Shown here piece by piece: positions 25,503 to 33,469 of a stretch of 64,000 bases of DNA; position 1 is the first letter of the stretch, and every line of letters starts with the position of its first letter. Source of the DNA: Shimia haliotis (GTDB lineage: Bacteria > Pseudomonadota > Alphaproteobacteria > Rhodobacterales > Rhodobacteraceae); assembly GCF_900114415.1 (NCBI RefSeq), contig NZ_FOSZ01000003.1, forward strand, positions 1 to 64,000. The letters run 5' to 3'. A model generated the notes under the pieces. It was not told where the DNA came from, did no database searches, and saw only the letters and a program-made list of their open reading frames with translations. A program made the position numbers and the translations under genes.

Positions 25503-25808
25503 TTAGTTTTCACGTCCTGTGATGGTGAAGTGCTGAATCTCGACGCTGTCCTGATCCAGCACCGCGACAAGGTCGGCCAGCTCAGGGTATTTGTCGACTT
25601 TGAATTCCTCCATTACTTTCATCGCAGCCTCCATGCTGGCCCATTCCGTGACATCGGCAAAAGTGCCGTCTTTGGTATGGGCCAGTTTGCGGCTGACGAA
25701 ACCGGCCTGCTGATTGGCAAAGCTTTGGGATTTCTCCCATGCTGACAGCGCAGCCTCCGGTGTGACACCTTCTTTGACGCGGTAACGTACGATTTCCAGA
25801 ACAGACAT
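25503..25808 (-). CDS. small dimeric alpha-beta-barrel-like protein
   Basis: The 101-aa protein starts at the ATG at 25808, which has a strong AAAGGAGAG upstream; the open frame beyond it is not used. The layout MSVLEIVRYRVKEGVTPEAAL, FVSRKLAHTKDGTFADVTEW and MEEFKVDKYPELADLV resembles the ABM/Dabb ferredoxin-like fold found in monooxygenases and stress proteins. No catalytic residues can be named. It is cotranscribed with the WYL regulator downstream. Confidence 0.75.
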   Translation of the reverse strand: MSVLEIVRYRVKEGVTPEAALSAWEKSQSFANQQAGFVSRKLAHTKDGTFADVTEWASMEAAMKVMEEFKVDKYPELADLVAVLDQDSVEIQHFTITGREN

Positions 25809-25960
25809 TTTCTCTCTCCTTTGAGTGGTTGTTGATGTCCGATCCTTGGCACAGGCCAACTGACACGGTCTGTCAGCAGAAACGCTAGCCCGTGTATTAT
25901 TTGCAATTTGCCCTATATGGTGTATCTGCACCGCTTGAATTCCCAGATGAGTCTGAACCC

Positions 25961-27148
25961 ATGAGTACCTCCGCGCCAATCACGCAGGACGTGATGACCA
26001 TTCCCCGCAAGCTGCCCGAAGGTGGCAAGATCAACCTTGTCGGGTTGACGCGTGACCAACTGCGCGAGGTGTTGATTGAAAACGGCACCAAGGAAAAGCA
26101 GGCCAAGATGCGGGTCGGCCAGATCTGGCAGTGGATTTATCAGTGGGGCGTGCGTGATTTTCACGAGATGACCAACCTGTCCAAAGCCTATCGCGCCGAA
26201 CTGGATGAAAAGTTCGAAGTGGCTATTCCCGAGGTGGTGACGCGGCAGGTCAGTGAGGACGGCACGCGCAAATACCTTGTGCGGATCGCGGGCGGTCACG
26301 AGGTTGAGGTGGTTTATATTCCTGAAGAGGATCGTGGCACACTGTGCATCTCTTCGCAGGTGGGTTGCACGCTGACGTGTACGTTCTGTCACACCGGCAC
26401 GCAAAAGCTGGTTCGTAACCTGACCGCCGCCGAAATTATCGGTCAGGTGATGGTCGCGCGCGACGATCTGAATGAATGGCCCATCCCTGGCGAGCCAAAG
26501 AACGAAACCCGCCTTTTGTCCAACATCGTTCTGATGGGTATGGGCGAGCCGCTTTATAATTTTGACAATGTGCGCGATGCGATGAAGATCGCGATGGACC
26601 CCGAAGGCATTTCGTTGTCCCGTCGTCGTATCACCTTGTCGACCTCCGGTGTGGTGCCGGAAATTGCCCGAACGGCTGAGGAAATTGGCTGCTTGCTCGC
26701 GATTTCTTTCCACGCAACCACAGATGATGTGCGTGATGTTCTGGTGCCGATCAACAAACGCTGGAAAATCGACGAGTTGCTGCAAGCACTCTCGGATTAT
26801 CCCAAAGTCTCCAACTCTGAGCGCATCACCTTTGAATATGTGATGCTGGACGGGGTGAACGACACGGACGAGGACGCGCATCGACTGATCGACCACATCA
26901 AGCGCTACAACATTCCGGCTAAGATCAACCTGATCCCTTTCAACGAATGGCCCGGCGCGCCGTATAAGCGCAGCTCAAACAACCGCATCCGCGCCTTTGC
27001 CAACATCATCTATCAGGCCGGCTATGCCTCCCCGATCCGCAAGACACGCGGAGAGGACATTATGGCGGCTTGTGGTCAGTTGAAATCGGCCACGGAGCGG
27101 GCGCGCAAGTCGCGTAAGCAGATCGAGGCTGAGGCAGGTCTGTCCTAA
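25961..27148 (+). CDS. rlmN: 23S rRNA (adenine-2503-C2)-methyltransferase
   Basis: This radical-SAM enzyme methylates C2 of A2503 in 23S rRNA and A37 in some tRNAs. The 395-aa product starts at 25961; the frame runs back to a GTG at 25892 without a ribosome-binding site. The [4Fe-4S]-binding CxxxCxxC is in [12 protein letters not shown] (about residue 140), the SAM-binding GMGEPL follows, and the resolving Cys is near the C-terminus in DIMAACGQL. Single-copy housekeeping gene. Confidence 0.95.
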   Translation: MSTSAPITQDVMTIPRKLPEGGKINLVGLTRDQLREVLIENGTKEKQAKMRVGQIWQWIYQWGVRDFHEMTNLSKAYRAELDEKFEVAIPEVVTRQVSEDGTRKYLVRIAGGHEVEVVYIPEEDRGTLCISSQVGCTLTCTFCHTGTQKLVRNLTAAEIIGQVMVARDDLNEWPIPGEPKNETRLLSNIVLMGMGEPLYNFDNVRDAMKIAMDPEGISLSRRRITLSTSGVVPEIARTAEEIGCLLAISFHATTDDVRDVLVPINKRWKIDELLQALSDYPKVSNSERITFEYVMLDGVNDTDEDAHRLIDHIKRYNIPAKINLIPFNEWPGAPYKRSSNNRIRAFANIIYQAGYASPIRKTRGEDIMAACGQLKSATERARKSRKQIEAEAGLS

Positions 27149-27210
27149 AGACTGGATCGGCGCTCGTTTCACGCTAAGCTGAACGCAAATTTCATTTGAA
27201 AGGTGTGTTC

Positions 27211-27594
27211 ATGCCCAAGTTTATCCTCGCTGCCGCCGCGCATTTGATTGCCAATGCAGTTGGCTTGATGTTGGCCAACATCCTGCTTGGCGGATTTTCG
27301 ATCAATCTGCTTGGCATTGTCGTTGCCACTCTGGTCTTCACCGTCGTGTCGATGATCCTCTTGCCGATTCTGCGCAAAGTGTCGGAGAAAAAGGCACCCC
27401 AGCTACTGGGCGGTCTGTCCCTGATCGTGATCTTTGTCGGCTTGTGGATCACAAGCATTCTTGTGGATGGCATGACAATCGATGGCTTGGTGGCACATGC
27501 GGGAGCAACGGTGCTGGTCTGGATCGGGTCTATGATTGCTGGCATTCTGGTGCCGAAATACCTGATCACCGGTCTCAACACCCCGAAAAAGTAA
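27211..27594 (+). CDS. small integral membrane protein (phage-holin-4-like superfamily)
   Basis: The 127-aa product has four hydrophobic segments (about residues 4-25, 31-55, 70-90 and 97-118). Its pattern resembles the small Phage_holin_4_2-type membrane proteins of unknown function that occur in bacterial chromosomes. The ATG at 27211 follows GAAAGG; the TTG at 27196 lies in that site and is unlikely. It follows rlmN by about 60 nt and may be cotranscribed. No lysis role is implied. Confidence 0.65.
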   Translation: MPKFILAAAAHLIANAVGLMLANILLGGFSINLLGIVVATLVFTVVSMILLPILRKVSEKKAPQLLGGLSLIVIFVGLWITSILVDGMTIDGLVAHAGATVLVWIGSMIAGILVPKYLITGLNTPKK

Positions 27595-27696
27595 ACAATC
27601 GGACGGATTGTCCAAAACTTTCCACAATTGAGGACCAATTGCGCCCTGATCAACAGTCAGTTTCCTATTTGTCAACAAACAGAAAGGGACTGACAC

Positions 27697-27906
27697 ATGG
27701 CACATGCAGATATCGGCGGCGCAATGATCGACGCGCCTGTACTGGACATTCTGGCCCGCGAAAAATCCAACTCGCTGAGCAATCGCGAATGGAAATTCCG
27801 CCTCAAGGGCTATGGCTACGCGATTAAAGACGTCGCAGGCGCACAGGTTGTGACCAAGCTGCCCCAAGGCATCGAACTTGGCGTGCTTCCGGCGAGCTTC
27901 CACTAA
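27697..27906 (+). CDS. small conserved-looking hypothetical protein (69 aa)
   Basis: The product is a 69-residue soluble protein starting at an ATG with AAAGGGA about 8 nt upstream. It is mixed hydrophilic with a basic middle (NREWKFRLKGYGYAI) and a compact end KLPQGIELGVLPASFH. No domain was recognised. The ribosome-binding site and reasonable codon usage support it. A short C/G-rich inverted repeat follows the stop (about 27916-27936) and may end the transcript. Confidence 0.65.
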   Translation: MAHADIGGAMIDAPVLDILAREKSNSLSNREWKFRLKGYGYAIKDVAGAQVVTKLPQGIELGVLPASFH

Positions 27907-27969
27907 GCCGACGCACGCACCGACAAAATGGGTGCGCCCCGGGGGCAATGCCGGGACGCCTGATCTTTC

Positions 27970-28803
27970 TCAACGGCCGGGGATTTCGCCGCGGCGGGAG
28001 TAATCCTCCCAGGTGTTGAGCACTTTGACCGCCTCTTCGGCGGTTTCGACAAACTGGAAAAGGTCGAGGTCATCGGCCGAAATGGTGCCTGCGTCCGCCA
28101 GCGCCTCCCAGTTGACGATTTTCTCCCAGAACTCACGACCAAACAGCAGGAACGGCACGCGATGCATGCGACCGGTTTGAATGAGCGTCAGCGATTCAAA
28201 CAGCTCGTCTAAGGTGCCAAAGCCGCCAGGAAAGACGCAGATCGCGTTGGCCCGCATCAGGAAATGCATCTTGCGCACAGCGAAATAGTGGAAGTTGAAG
28301 CACAACTCCGGCGTCACATATTCATTCGGCGCCTGCTCATGCGGCAAGACGATATTCAGACCGATCGAGCGCCCGCCCGCGTCCATCGCGCCGCGGTTTC
28401 CTGCTTCCATCACGCCAGGGCCGCCGCCCGTCACGATGACGTTTTTCTTGCCGTCCGACTGTTCAGTGACGATGCGGGCGAACTTGCGGGTTTCGTCATA
28501 GAACCGCGACAAATCCGCGAGCGTCTGTGTGCGGGCAGTATCTTTCTTCGCCGGTTCCGGAATGCGTGCGCCGCCGAACAGCACCACGGTGCTTTCTACA
28601 CCGTCCTCATCCAGCGCCAGCTCAGGCTTCAGCAATTCCAACTGAAGGCGAACAGGGCGCAGTTCGGGGCGGCATAGGAAATCCTCATCTGCAAAGGCCA
28701 GCCGGTACTGCGGCGCACGGGTCTGCGGGGTGTCTGGCACCTGTTTGGCAGTGACTCGGTCAAGGCGGGCATTTGAAAGTGGGTGGGAACGGTTTTCGGT
28801 CAT
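27970..28803 (-). CDS. LOG-family Rossmann-fold protein (TIGR00730)
   Basis: The 277-aa protein has the LOG signature: the nucleotide-binding GGGPGVMEAGNRGA (about residues 130-143) and PGGFGTLDELFE (about residues 193-204), the latter with the catalytic Glu region. Characterised members release the base from nucleoside 5'-monophosphates (cytokinin-activating or nucleotide-salvage activity). The N-terminal extension of about 90 residues is long compared with the minimal LOG enzyme of about 190 aa. AAGGA lies upstream of the ATG. Transcribed alone, divergent from dapD. Confidence 0.9.
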   Translation of the reverse strand: MTENRSHPLSNARLDRVTAKQVPDTPQTRAPQYRLAFADEDFLCRPELRPVRLQLELLKPELALDEDGVESTVVLFGGARIPEPAKKDTARTQTLADLSRFYDETRKFARIVTEQSDGKKNVIVTGGGPGVMEAGNRGAMDAGGRSIGLNIVLPHEQAPNEYVTPELCFNFHYFAVRKMHFLMRANAICVFPGGFGTLDELFESLTLIQTGRMHRVPFLLFGREFWEKIVNWEALADAGTISADDLDLFQFVETAEEAVKVLNTWEDYSRRGEIPGR

Positions 28804-28983
28804 TACAATAGTCCTTGGTCACGCGATTATCCCATGGCTACCGCTTTCAAAGCAGCCTGACCAGCGCCGCCTTGGCCGCGACCAAACACGATTGCGTCGC
28901 TTTGCAAGGTGACGTGGGCGGATTAAGCCGCTAAGAAACGCGAAATCCCATTGGAATTCCCCGCAAACGGAGACGCAAAGACA

Positions 28984-29811
28984 ATGTCCAACGCCCAACT
29001 GGAACAAGCCATCGAAGCCGCATGGGACGCGCGCGACACCATCACGCCCGCCACCACTGGCGAAACCCGTGAAGCCATTGAGGACACGTTGAATGCACTC
29101 GACAGCGGCAGCCTTCGGGTGGCCGAAAAGCTGGAGAGCGGCGATTGGCACGTGAACCAGTGGGCGAAAAAGGCCGTGCTACTCGGCTTCCGCATCAAGG
29201 ACATGGAAATTCAGTCTGGTGGCCCGCAAGGCGGCGGCTGGTGGGACAAGGTCGACAGCAAGTTTCTCGGCTGGGGTGAAAACCAGTGGAAAGACGCAGG
29301 CTTCCGCGCCGTGCCGAACTGCGTGGTTCGCAAATCCGCTTATATCGCGCCTGGCGTGGTTCTGATGCCGTCCTTCGTGAACCTTGGCGCGTATGTGGAC
29401 GAAGGCACCATGGTCGACACTTGGGCCACCGTTGGTTCCTGCGCGCAGATCGGTAAAAACGTTCACTTGTCCGGTGGCGTTGGCATCGGCGGCGTTCTGG
29501 AGCCGATGCAGGCCGGCCCGACCATTATCGAAGACAACTGCTTTATTGGTGCGCGCTCTGAGGTGGTCGAAGGCTGCATCGTGCGCGAAGGTTCGGTTCT
29601 GGGCATGGGTGTTTACATCGGCCAGTCCACCAAAATTGTGGATCGCGAAACCGGCGAAGTGATGTACGGCGAAGTGCCGCCCTATTCGGTGGTTGTCTCA
29701 GGTTCCATGCCGTCCAAAAACGGTGTTAGCCTGTACTGTGCTGTGATCGTGAAGCGTGTCGACGAAAAGACGCGTTCCAAGACCGGCATCAACGAGTTGC
29801 TGCGCGACTGA
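28984..29811 (+). CDS. dapD: tetrahydrodipicolinate N-succinyltransferase
   Basis: DapD succinylates tetrahydrodipicolinate in the lysine and meso-diaminopimelate pathway that feeds peptidoglycan. The 275-aa product has an N-terminal helical part and the left-handed beta-helix hexapeptide repeats ([42 protein letters not shown]). The ATG at 28984 has GGAG upstream; the frame extends 33 nt further without a better start. Partner gene dapE lies about 5.5 kb away in the same direction, with a block of receptor-like and Hint genes between them. Confidence 0.96.
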   Translation: MSNAQLEQAIEAAWDARDTITPATTGETREAIEDTLNALDSGSLRVAEKLESGDWHVNQWAKKAVLLGFRIKDMEIQSGGPQGGGWWDKVDSKFLGWGENQWKDAGFRAVPNCVVRKSAYIAPGVVLMPSFVNLGAYVDEGTMVDTWATVGSCAQIGKNVHLSGGVGIGGVLEPMQAGPTIIEDNCFIGARSEVVEGCIVREGSVLGMGVYIGQSTKIVDRETGEVMYGEVPPYSVVVSGSMPSKNGVSLYCAVIVKRVDEKTRSKTGINELLRD

Positions 29812-30891
29812 TCAGTAGCGGAAGTTGGCGCCAAACCATCGCTTTACCAGCGCGTCGTAGGTGCCATCTTCCCGTATGGTTAGCAGAGCCTGATCGATTT
29901 CTTCCCGCATCGCGCTGTCGGTAGGCAGCGCGATGCCATAGTTTTCAGGCCGGTAGACCCGCTCGATCACACGCGCTTTGGATTTGGGGTTGGCGCTGAC
30001 GTGATAGGCGAGGATAGGACCGTCAAAAACCACCGAGTCGATGATACCTGCATCAAAATCCATCAGCATTTTTTGCGGTGAGATATAGCCGGTGAATCGA
30101 ATATCGCGCTGGTTCAGGAAGTCGGCGCTTGTCGATCCTACCACCGTACCCACGTTTCGGCGATCAAGGTCATTAATGCTGTCCACATTGTCTTGCAACG
30201 CTTCAACAGTCACAGCGGCGGTGATGGTCGCTACAAAAACCGAAACGACAAACAGGCTTGCCACAACAAGTATGACCGCGAAAAACCGCCCTGGTTTGGA
30301 TTGCGGCATGCGCTCCTCAAATCCGCCGTTCACAACCAGGTTGAGCGCCCACCAGAAAGACGGGAACAAGGCGTCTTTGGCGGGGCGGTCAAAATATGGC
30401 TGATGTCTGCGCTCAAACACCCACATCATCATGCCGCCGCCGAAAAGCAGGCCCAACGCGACAAGAATGGCGGTGCCGATTTCGCGCGTCAGAAGCCCGC
30501 CAATCTGGCCAAACGTGCTGACTTCTGCGGGCATGAGTATCTGGATACCGCTTTCGAAAATGGGCTGGGAAAAATCCATTTCGGCCTCACGTGAGGCCGT
30601 GATCGAAATGTTGGCGATCCCACCATCAACAGAGCCGGATTTTACCGCATCCAACATTGCCCCAAAGCTTTCAGCAGGTGCAAAAGTCAAATCTCTTCCG
30701 ATTTCGTCGGCGATTGCTGTCATCAGGTCTATGCTGAATCCTTCTGGTACGCCGGACTCGGTTTCAAGCATAGCAAAGGGAGGTCTATCAACAGTCGCGA
30801 AGATCAAAGGATCTTGTGTCTGCGCAGTACTTGCAGAGAAAGAACTCAGAAATGTGATGATCGTCATAGCGATCATGGAAATAATTTTCAT
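29812..30891 (-). CDS. bacterial ionotropic-glutamate-receptor-like protein
   Basis: The 359-aa protein has a signal peptide (residues 1-23), then an amino-acid-type solute-binding fold split by a pore module. Lobe 1 is about 28-130, with ligand Arg101 in ITASREAEMDFSQP. A first helix spans about 137-159, followed by a re-entrant pore-like segment about 172-195 (FPSFWWALNLVVNGGFEER) and a second helix about 202-228. The second half of the binding fold has Asp290 in VVFDGP, the position that binds the ligand amino group in such folds. This is the GluR0-like topology; the pore lacks the potassium-channel TVGYG. The start at 30891 fits the signal peptide. It ends immediately against dapD, convergently. 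Confidence 0.82.
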   Translation of the reverse strand: MKIISMIAMTIITFLSSFSASTAQTQDPLIFATVDRPPFAMLETESGVPEGFSIDLMTAIADEIGRDLTFAPAESFGAMLDAVKSGSVDGGIANISITASREAEMDFSQPIFESGIQILMPAEVSTFGQIGGLLTREIGTAILVALGLLFGGGMMMWVFERRHQPYFDRPAKDALFPSFWWALNLVVNGGFEERMPQSKPGRFFAVILVVASLFVVSVFVATITAAVTVEALQDNVDSINDLDRRNVGTVVGSTSADFLNQRDIRFTGYISPQKMLMDFDAGIIDSVVFDGPILAYHVSANPKSKARVIERVYRPENYGIALPTDSAMREEIDQALLTIREDGTYDALVKRWFGANFRY

Positions 30892-31024
30892 GACAAGTCC
30901 GATCCTGGTTTCCAATCCCCTTAAACTGCAAGCAAAAATGCGGTCAACTGATCCGTTTGGATAACCTAGGGGAAGTCGCCTTGCATGGGGGCAAAAAGTC
31001 GCAAAAACTCGGAAAACCGCTTTG

Positions 31025-31705
31025 TCATGCGGCGTGGAGCAAGGCTTTTGCCTCTTGTGCGCGCAAGGATACCCGTGCCGCCGGTCCATACCCGTATCCC
31101 ATAAACCGATCGGAATTCGGCATATGCGATAAGATTTCTTTTCGCGTTGCCGGATCAAAGCTGTCGAGAGTTTCGTGACTGGGGTGGTAGCTTTCGCAAT
31201 CCAGACCATTCGCACGAACGATCTCATGGCGCTCAAACAGGAGATGCACATAGGTCACGGGCTGCCCGCTGCTTAGCAAACGAACGGACGTATTGTTGAT
31301 TAGATCACCGGCTTTGATGAGCACTTCGCCTTCGCCAAACAATGTCGCGGCTTCACTAGAGTGGACCAAAACGCGATGATTGCGCGAAAAACAGACGTCT
31401 TCGTGGTTTCCAAACGTGCCCGCCGAGATTTCCACGGGCGCGTTTGCACCTAGGGCGTGGCGGGATGACATGCCGATCCAACGCAATGTCTGATATCCGT
31501 TGTCGCGGGTTAGCACTCGGTCGCCGGGTGTAAGGTCTTCGATCACCACAAGACCGGCCTGTGTCACGATTCGCGTGCCTGACAGAAAACAGGGCACGGA
31601 GCGCGCCGGAGCTTGCGCCGTGTTGCCGATGCGAGTCAGCGAAGTTCCACCCAGATCTTTCACCACCTCATCAGCGCGCATTGGCTGATATTGTGACTGT
31701 GTCAT
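31025..31705 (-). CDS. Hint-domain protein (226 aa)
   Basis: The protein is mostly one Hint_2 domain behind a short N-terminal linker of about 35 residues. The catalytic Cys39 (PCFLSGTRIVT) and His110 (SRNHRVLV) are both present, and the C-terminal part carries the family block VHLLFERHEIVRANGLDCESYHP. The ATG at 31705 has AAGGGA upstream; the frame upstream is not coding. No signal peptide. One of three Hint genes in 4 kb; it is separated from the other two by a plus-strand gene. Confidence 0.87.
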   Translation of the reverse strand: MTQSQYQPMRADEVVKDLGGTSLTRIGNTAQAPARSVPCFLSGTRIVTQAGLVVIEDLTPGDRVLTRDNGYQTLRWIGMSSRHALGANAPVEISAGTFGNHEDVCFSRNHRVLVHSSEAATLFGEGEVLIKAGDLINNTSVRLLSSGQPVTYVHLLFERHEIVRANGLDCESYHPSHETLDSFDPATRKEILSHMPNSDRFMGYGYGPAARVSLRAQEAKALLHAA

Positions 31706-31991
31706 TGCTTGTCCCTTGCCGGTTGCATGAGGTCCGAAACGCATGGCAACGGTCCGGTACTCGGGTTTTTCGTGTGTGTTTGCCGATAAGTGTGGCGGTT
31801 CCGGCAAATGGAAATCTTGCGCCAACGCAAATTTGGCGCCCCAATTTTTGCGATCTGACCGCAAGATTGCCTAGCAGGAGTTACCAAGACGTGAGTCTTG
31901 AAGTTTAAGTTGTCTAAATTTTTAGGCGTTGGCGTCACGCGTCACTCCGTCTGTTGACCTTTCGGGCGGTGCCGCGTTAAGGGCAGACCCC

Positions 31992-32369
31992 ATGAACACA
32001 TCAAAATCCGCCCCGAAGAAAAAATCCCGCCAGCAGGTCTTTACCCTTCTGGTGCAGGTTGGTCGCAAAGAAGACGACGGTCTGCCTGATGGCGCCACCG
32101 GCGGCGCGCTGATGATCTATGCCAGCGGTGTGGATGAGGCCGAAGCTGTGCGTGAAACCGTGGCAATTCTGAAGCAAGCGGATTTGAACCCGCTAGATGT
32201 CACCGGCTACGGCACAATCGATGAGCGGGAAGCTTTGGGGCACGACATTCCTCAGGACGAGCGGGACCTGATGCAGCGGGCTCTGGATGAAAACTCGGTG
32301 GTGGTGGCGCAGATGACACCATTTTTCCACGGCGAGGAAAGCGAAAGCACCGATCAGCCGGAACACTAG
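31992..32369 (+). CDS. hypothetical protein (125 aa)
   Basis: The soluble 125-aa product has a Lys-rich start (SKSAPKKKSRQQVFTLLVQVG), a compact alpha/beta core with GALMIYASGVDEAEAVRETVAILKQA, and an acidic end. No family was recognised. An AAGGG site stands about 9 nt before the ATG at 31992, and the frame upstream to 31929 has no good start. It overlaps the 3' end of the convergent Hint gene by 4 nt. It interrupts the Hint cluster on the opposite strand. Confidence 0.75.
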   Translation: MNTSKSAPKKKSRQQVFTLLVQVGRKEDDGLPDGATGGALMIYASGVDEAEAVRETVAILKQADLNPLDVTGYGTIDEREALGHDIPQDERDLMQRALDENSVVVAQMTPFFHGEESESTDQPEH

Positions 32370-33460
32370 GCAGCGCGTTGCGCCGCCAAGGTCAGGGCTT
32401 CGAACTCTCGCAATACCGGATAGGCCGTCTGGGAGTGCTCGGGCAGATCTACCCGCATGAATTGTCCTAGAAGACTTGCCCGTAGGACGTCCTTGCGCCG
32501 TCGAATGCGGCCAAGGTCAAGGCTTTCAAGGTAAGTTCCTGCAACCAGAAGGGCCTCGTGGTCCGGCAAAATGAGCTGGCAATAGGTCACGAGAGGGTCG
32601 CTCTTGACGGGTTTCGCGGCCGTGCCGTGCAACAAGTGACCGGCGGGCACCAGAACATACTCGGACCCAAACGTGTATTCCACCCGAGAGCCGCCGATCA
32701 CCAGCCTTTGCGTCGGGCTGACCACAATCGGGTTTTGCAATCCGAAGAACGGCGCCCGCAGGCGGATTGGGGTGAACTGACCCGCAGCAGGCACTGTGCG
32801 TTTTATGGAATTCAGGACCGGCACCATCTCACCTTCGGCGGTCTGCACCAGGTCGCCCCGCTGCAAGGTTCCGACAGGGCGGTAGCCATCAGCGGTCATC
32901 ACCGGAGTGTCGGTGGTCATTGTTGGCATGGGGCCGATCGGTTCAACCCGATCGCTTAGCGCGGTATAGATCACATCCGGCGACAGAACGCGCGACAACT
33001 CGTCGTGCACGAATTCGCACATGTCTTGGGGCGAAAGTGCAACCGGATCAACGAGATCTTTGACTGCAACCCTGAACGTACCGGGGCTTTCCACCGACAG
33101 TCTGCCGCGAGATTGATTGAGATCCCAGCTATAGGTGATGCGGATCACGTCCGCACGCCCGCCTGTGTCGAGATTGACAGCAGTGTGAAATGTTTCGGTT
33201 CCGCGATTCAGTACCAGCACCACGCCTCCGCCCGGCACTGCCTGCAAGGATAGACGGATGCCGCGTCTTGCTTGCGGAGCATATCCCAAAAGCATCTGTG
33301 GTTTGTCATATGGTGACACCCGCGTTTCGATCACGAGGCTGCCGGTCGGCATCGGTTTGCGAAGCGCGACAAGATCCGCGCCAGGTTTGTTGCCATAGCG
33401 CGCCAGTCCGTCCAGTCGGAACAGCGTGCGCGTTTTGTCGATAAGGGCCAGCCAACTCAT
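32366..33460 (-). CDS. Hint-like protein with LamG-like N-terminus and lost catalytic residues
   Basis: The 364-aa protein has a beta-sandwich-like N-terminal half (about residues 38-140; GSLVIETRVSPYDKPQMLLG resembles concanavalin/LamG folds). A Hint_2 domain follows from about 178. Where active paralogues have PCF-xx-GT, this one reads Pro179-Thr180-MTTDT, so the nucleophile Cys is Thr. Where they have SP-x-HR, it reads SPTQR with Gln251 for His. The later block YCQLILPDHEALLV is kept. Autocleavage by the usual route looks impossible. It lies 9 nt after the larger Hint gene and is probably cotranscribed with it. Confidence 0.82.
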   Translation of the reverse strand: MSWLALIDKTRTLFRLDGLARYGNKPGADLVALRKPMPTGSLVIETRVSPYDKPQMLLGYAPQARRGIRLSLQAVPGGGVVLVLNRGTETFHTAVNLDTGGRADVIRITYSWDLNQSRGRLSVESPGTFRVAVKDLVDPVALSPQDMCEFVHDELSRVLSPDVIYTALSDRVEPIGPMPTMTTDTPVMTADGYRPVGTLQRGDLVQTAEGEMVPVLNSIKRTVPAAGQFTPIRLRAPFFGLQNPIVVSPTQRLVIGGSRVEYTFGSEYVLVPAGHLLHGTAAKPVKSDPLVTYCQLILPDHEALLVAGTYLESLDLGRIRRRKDVLRASLLGQFMRVDLPEHSQTAYPVLREFEALTLAAQRAA

Positions 33461-33469
33461 GCCATCACC

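Noticed and set aside
27211-27594. Phage holin as evidence of a prophage
   Set aside because: The similarity is to chromosomal membrane proteins of this superfamily; no phage genes lie nearby.
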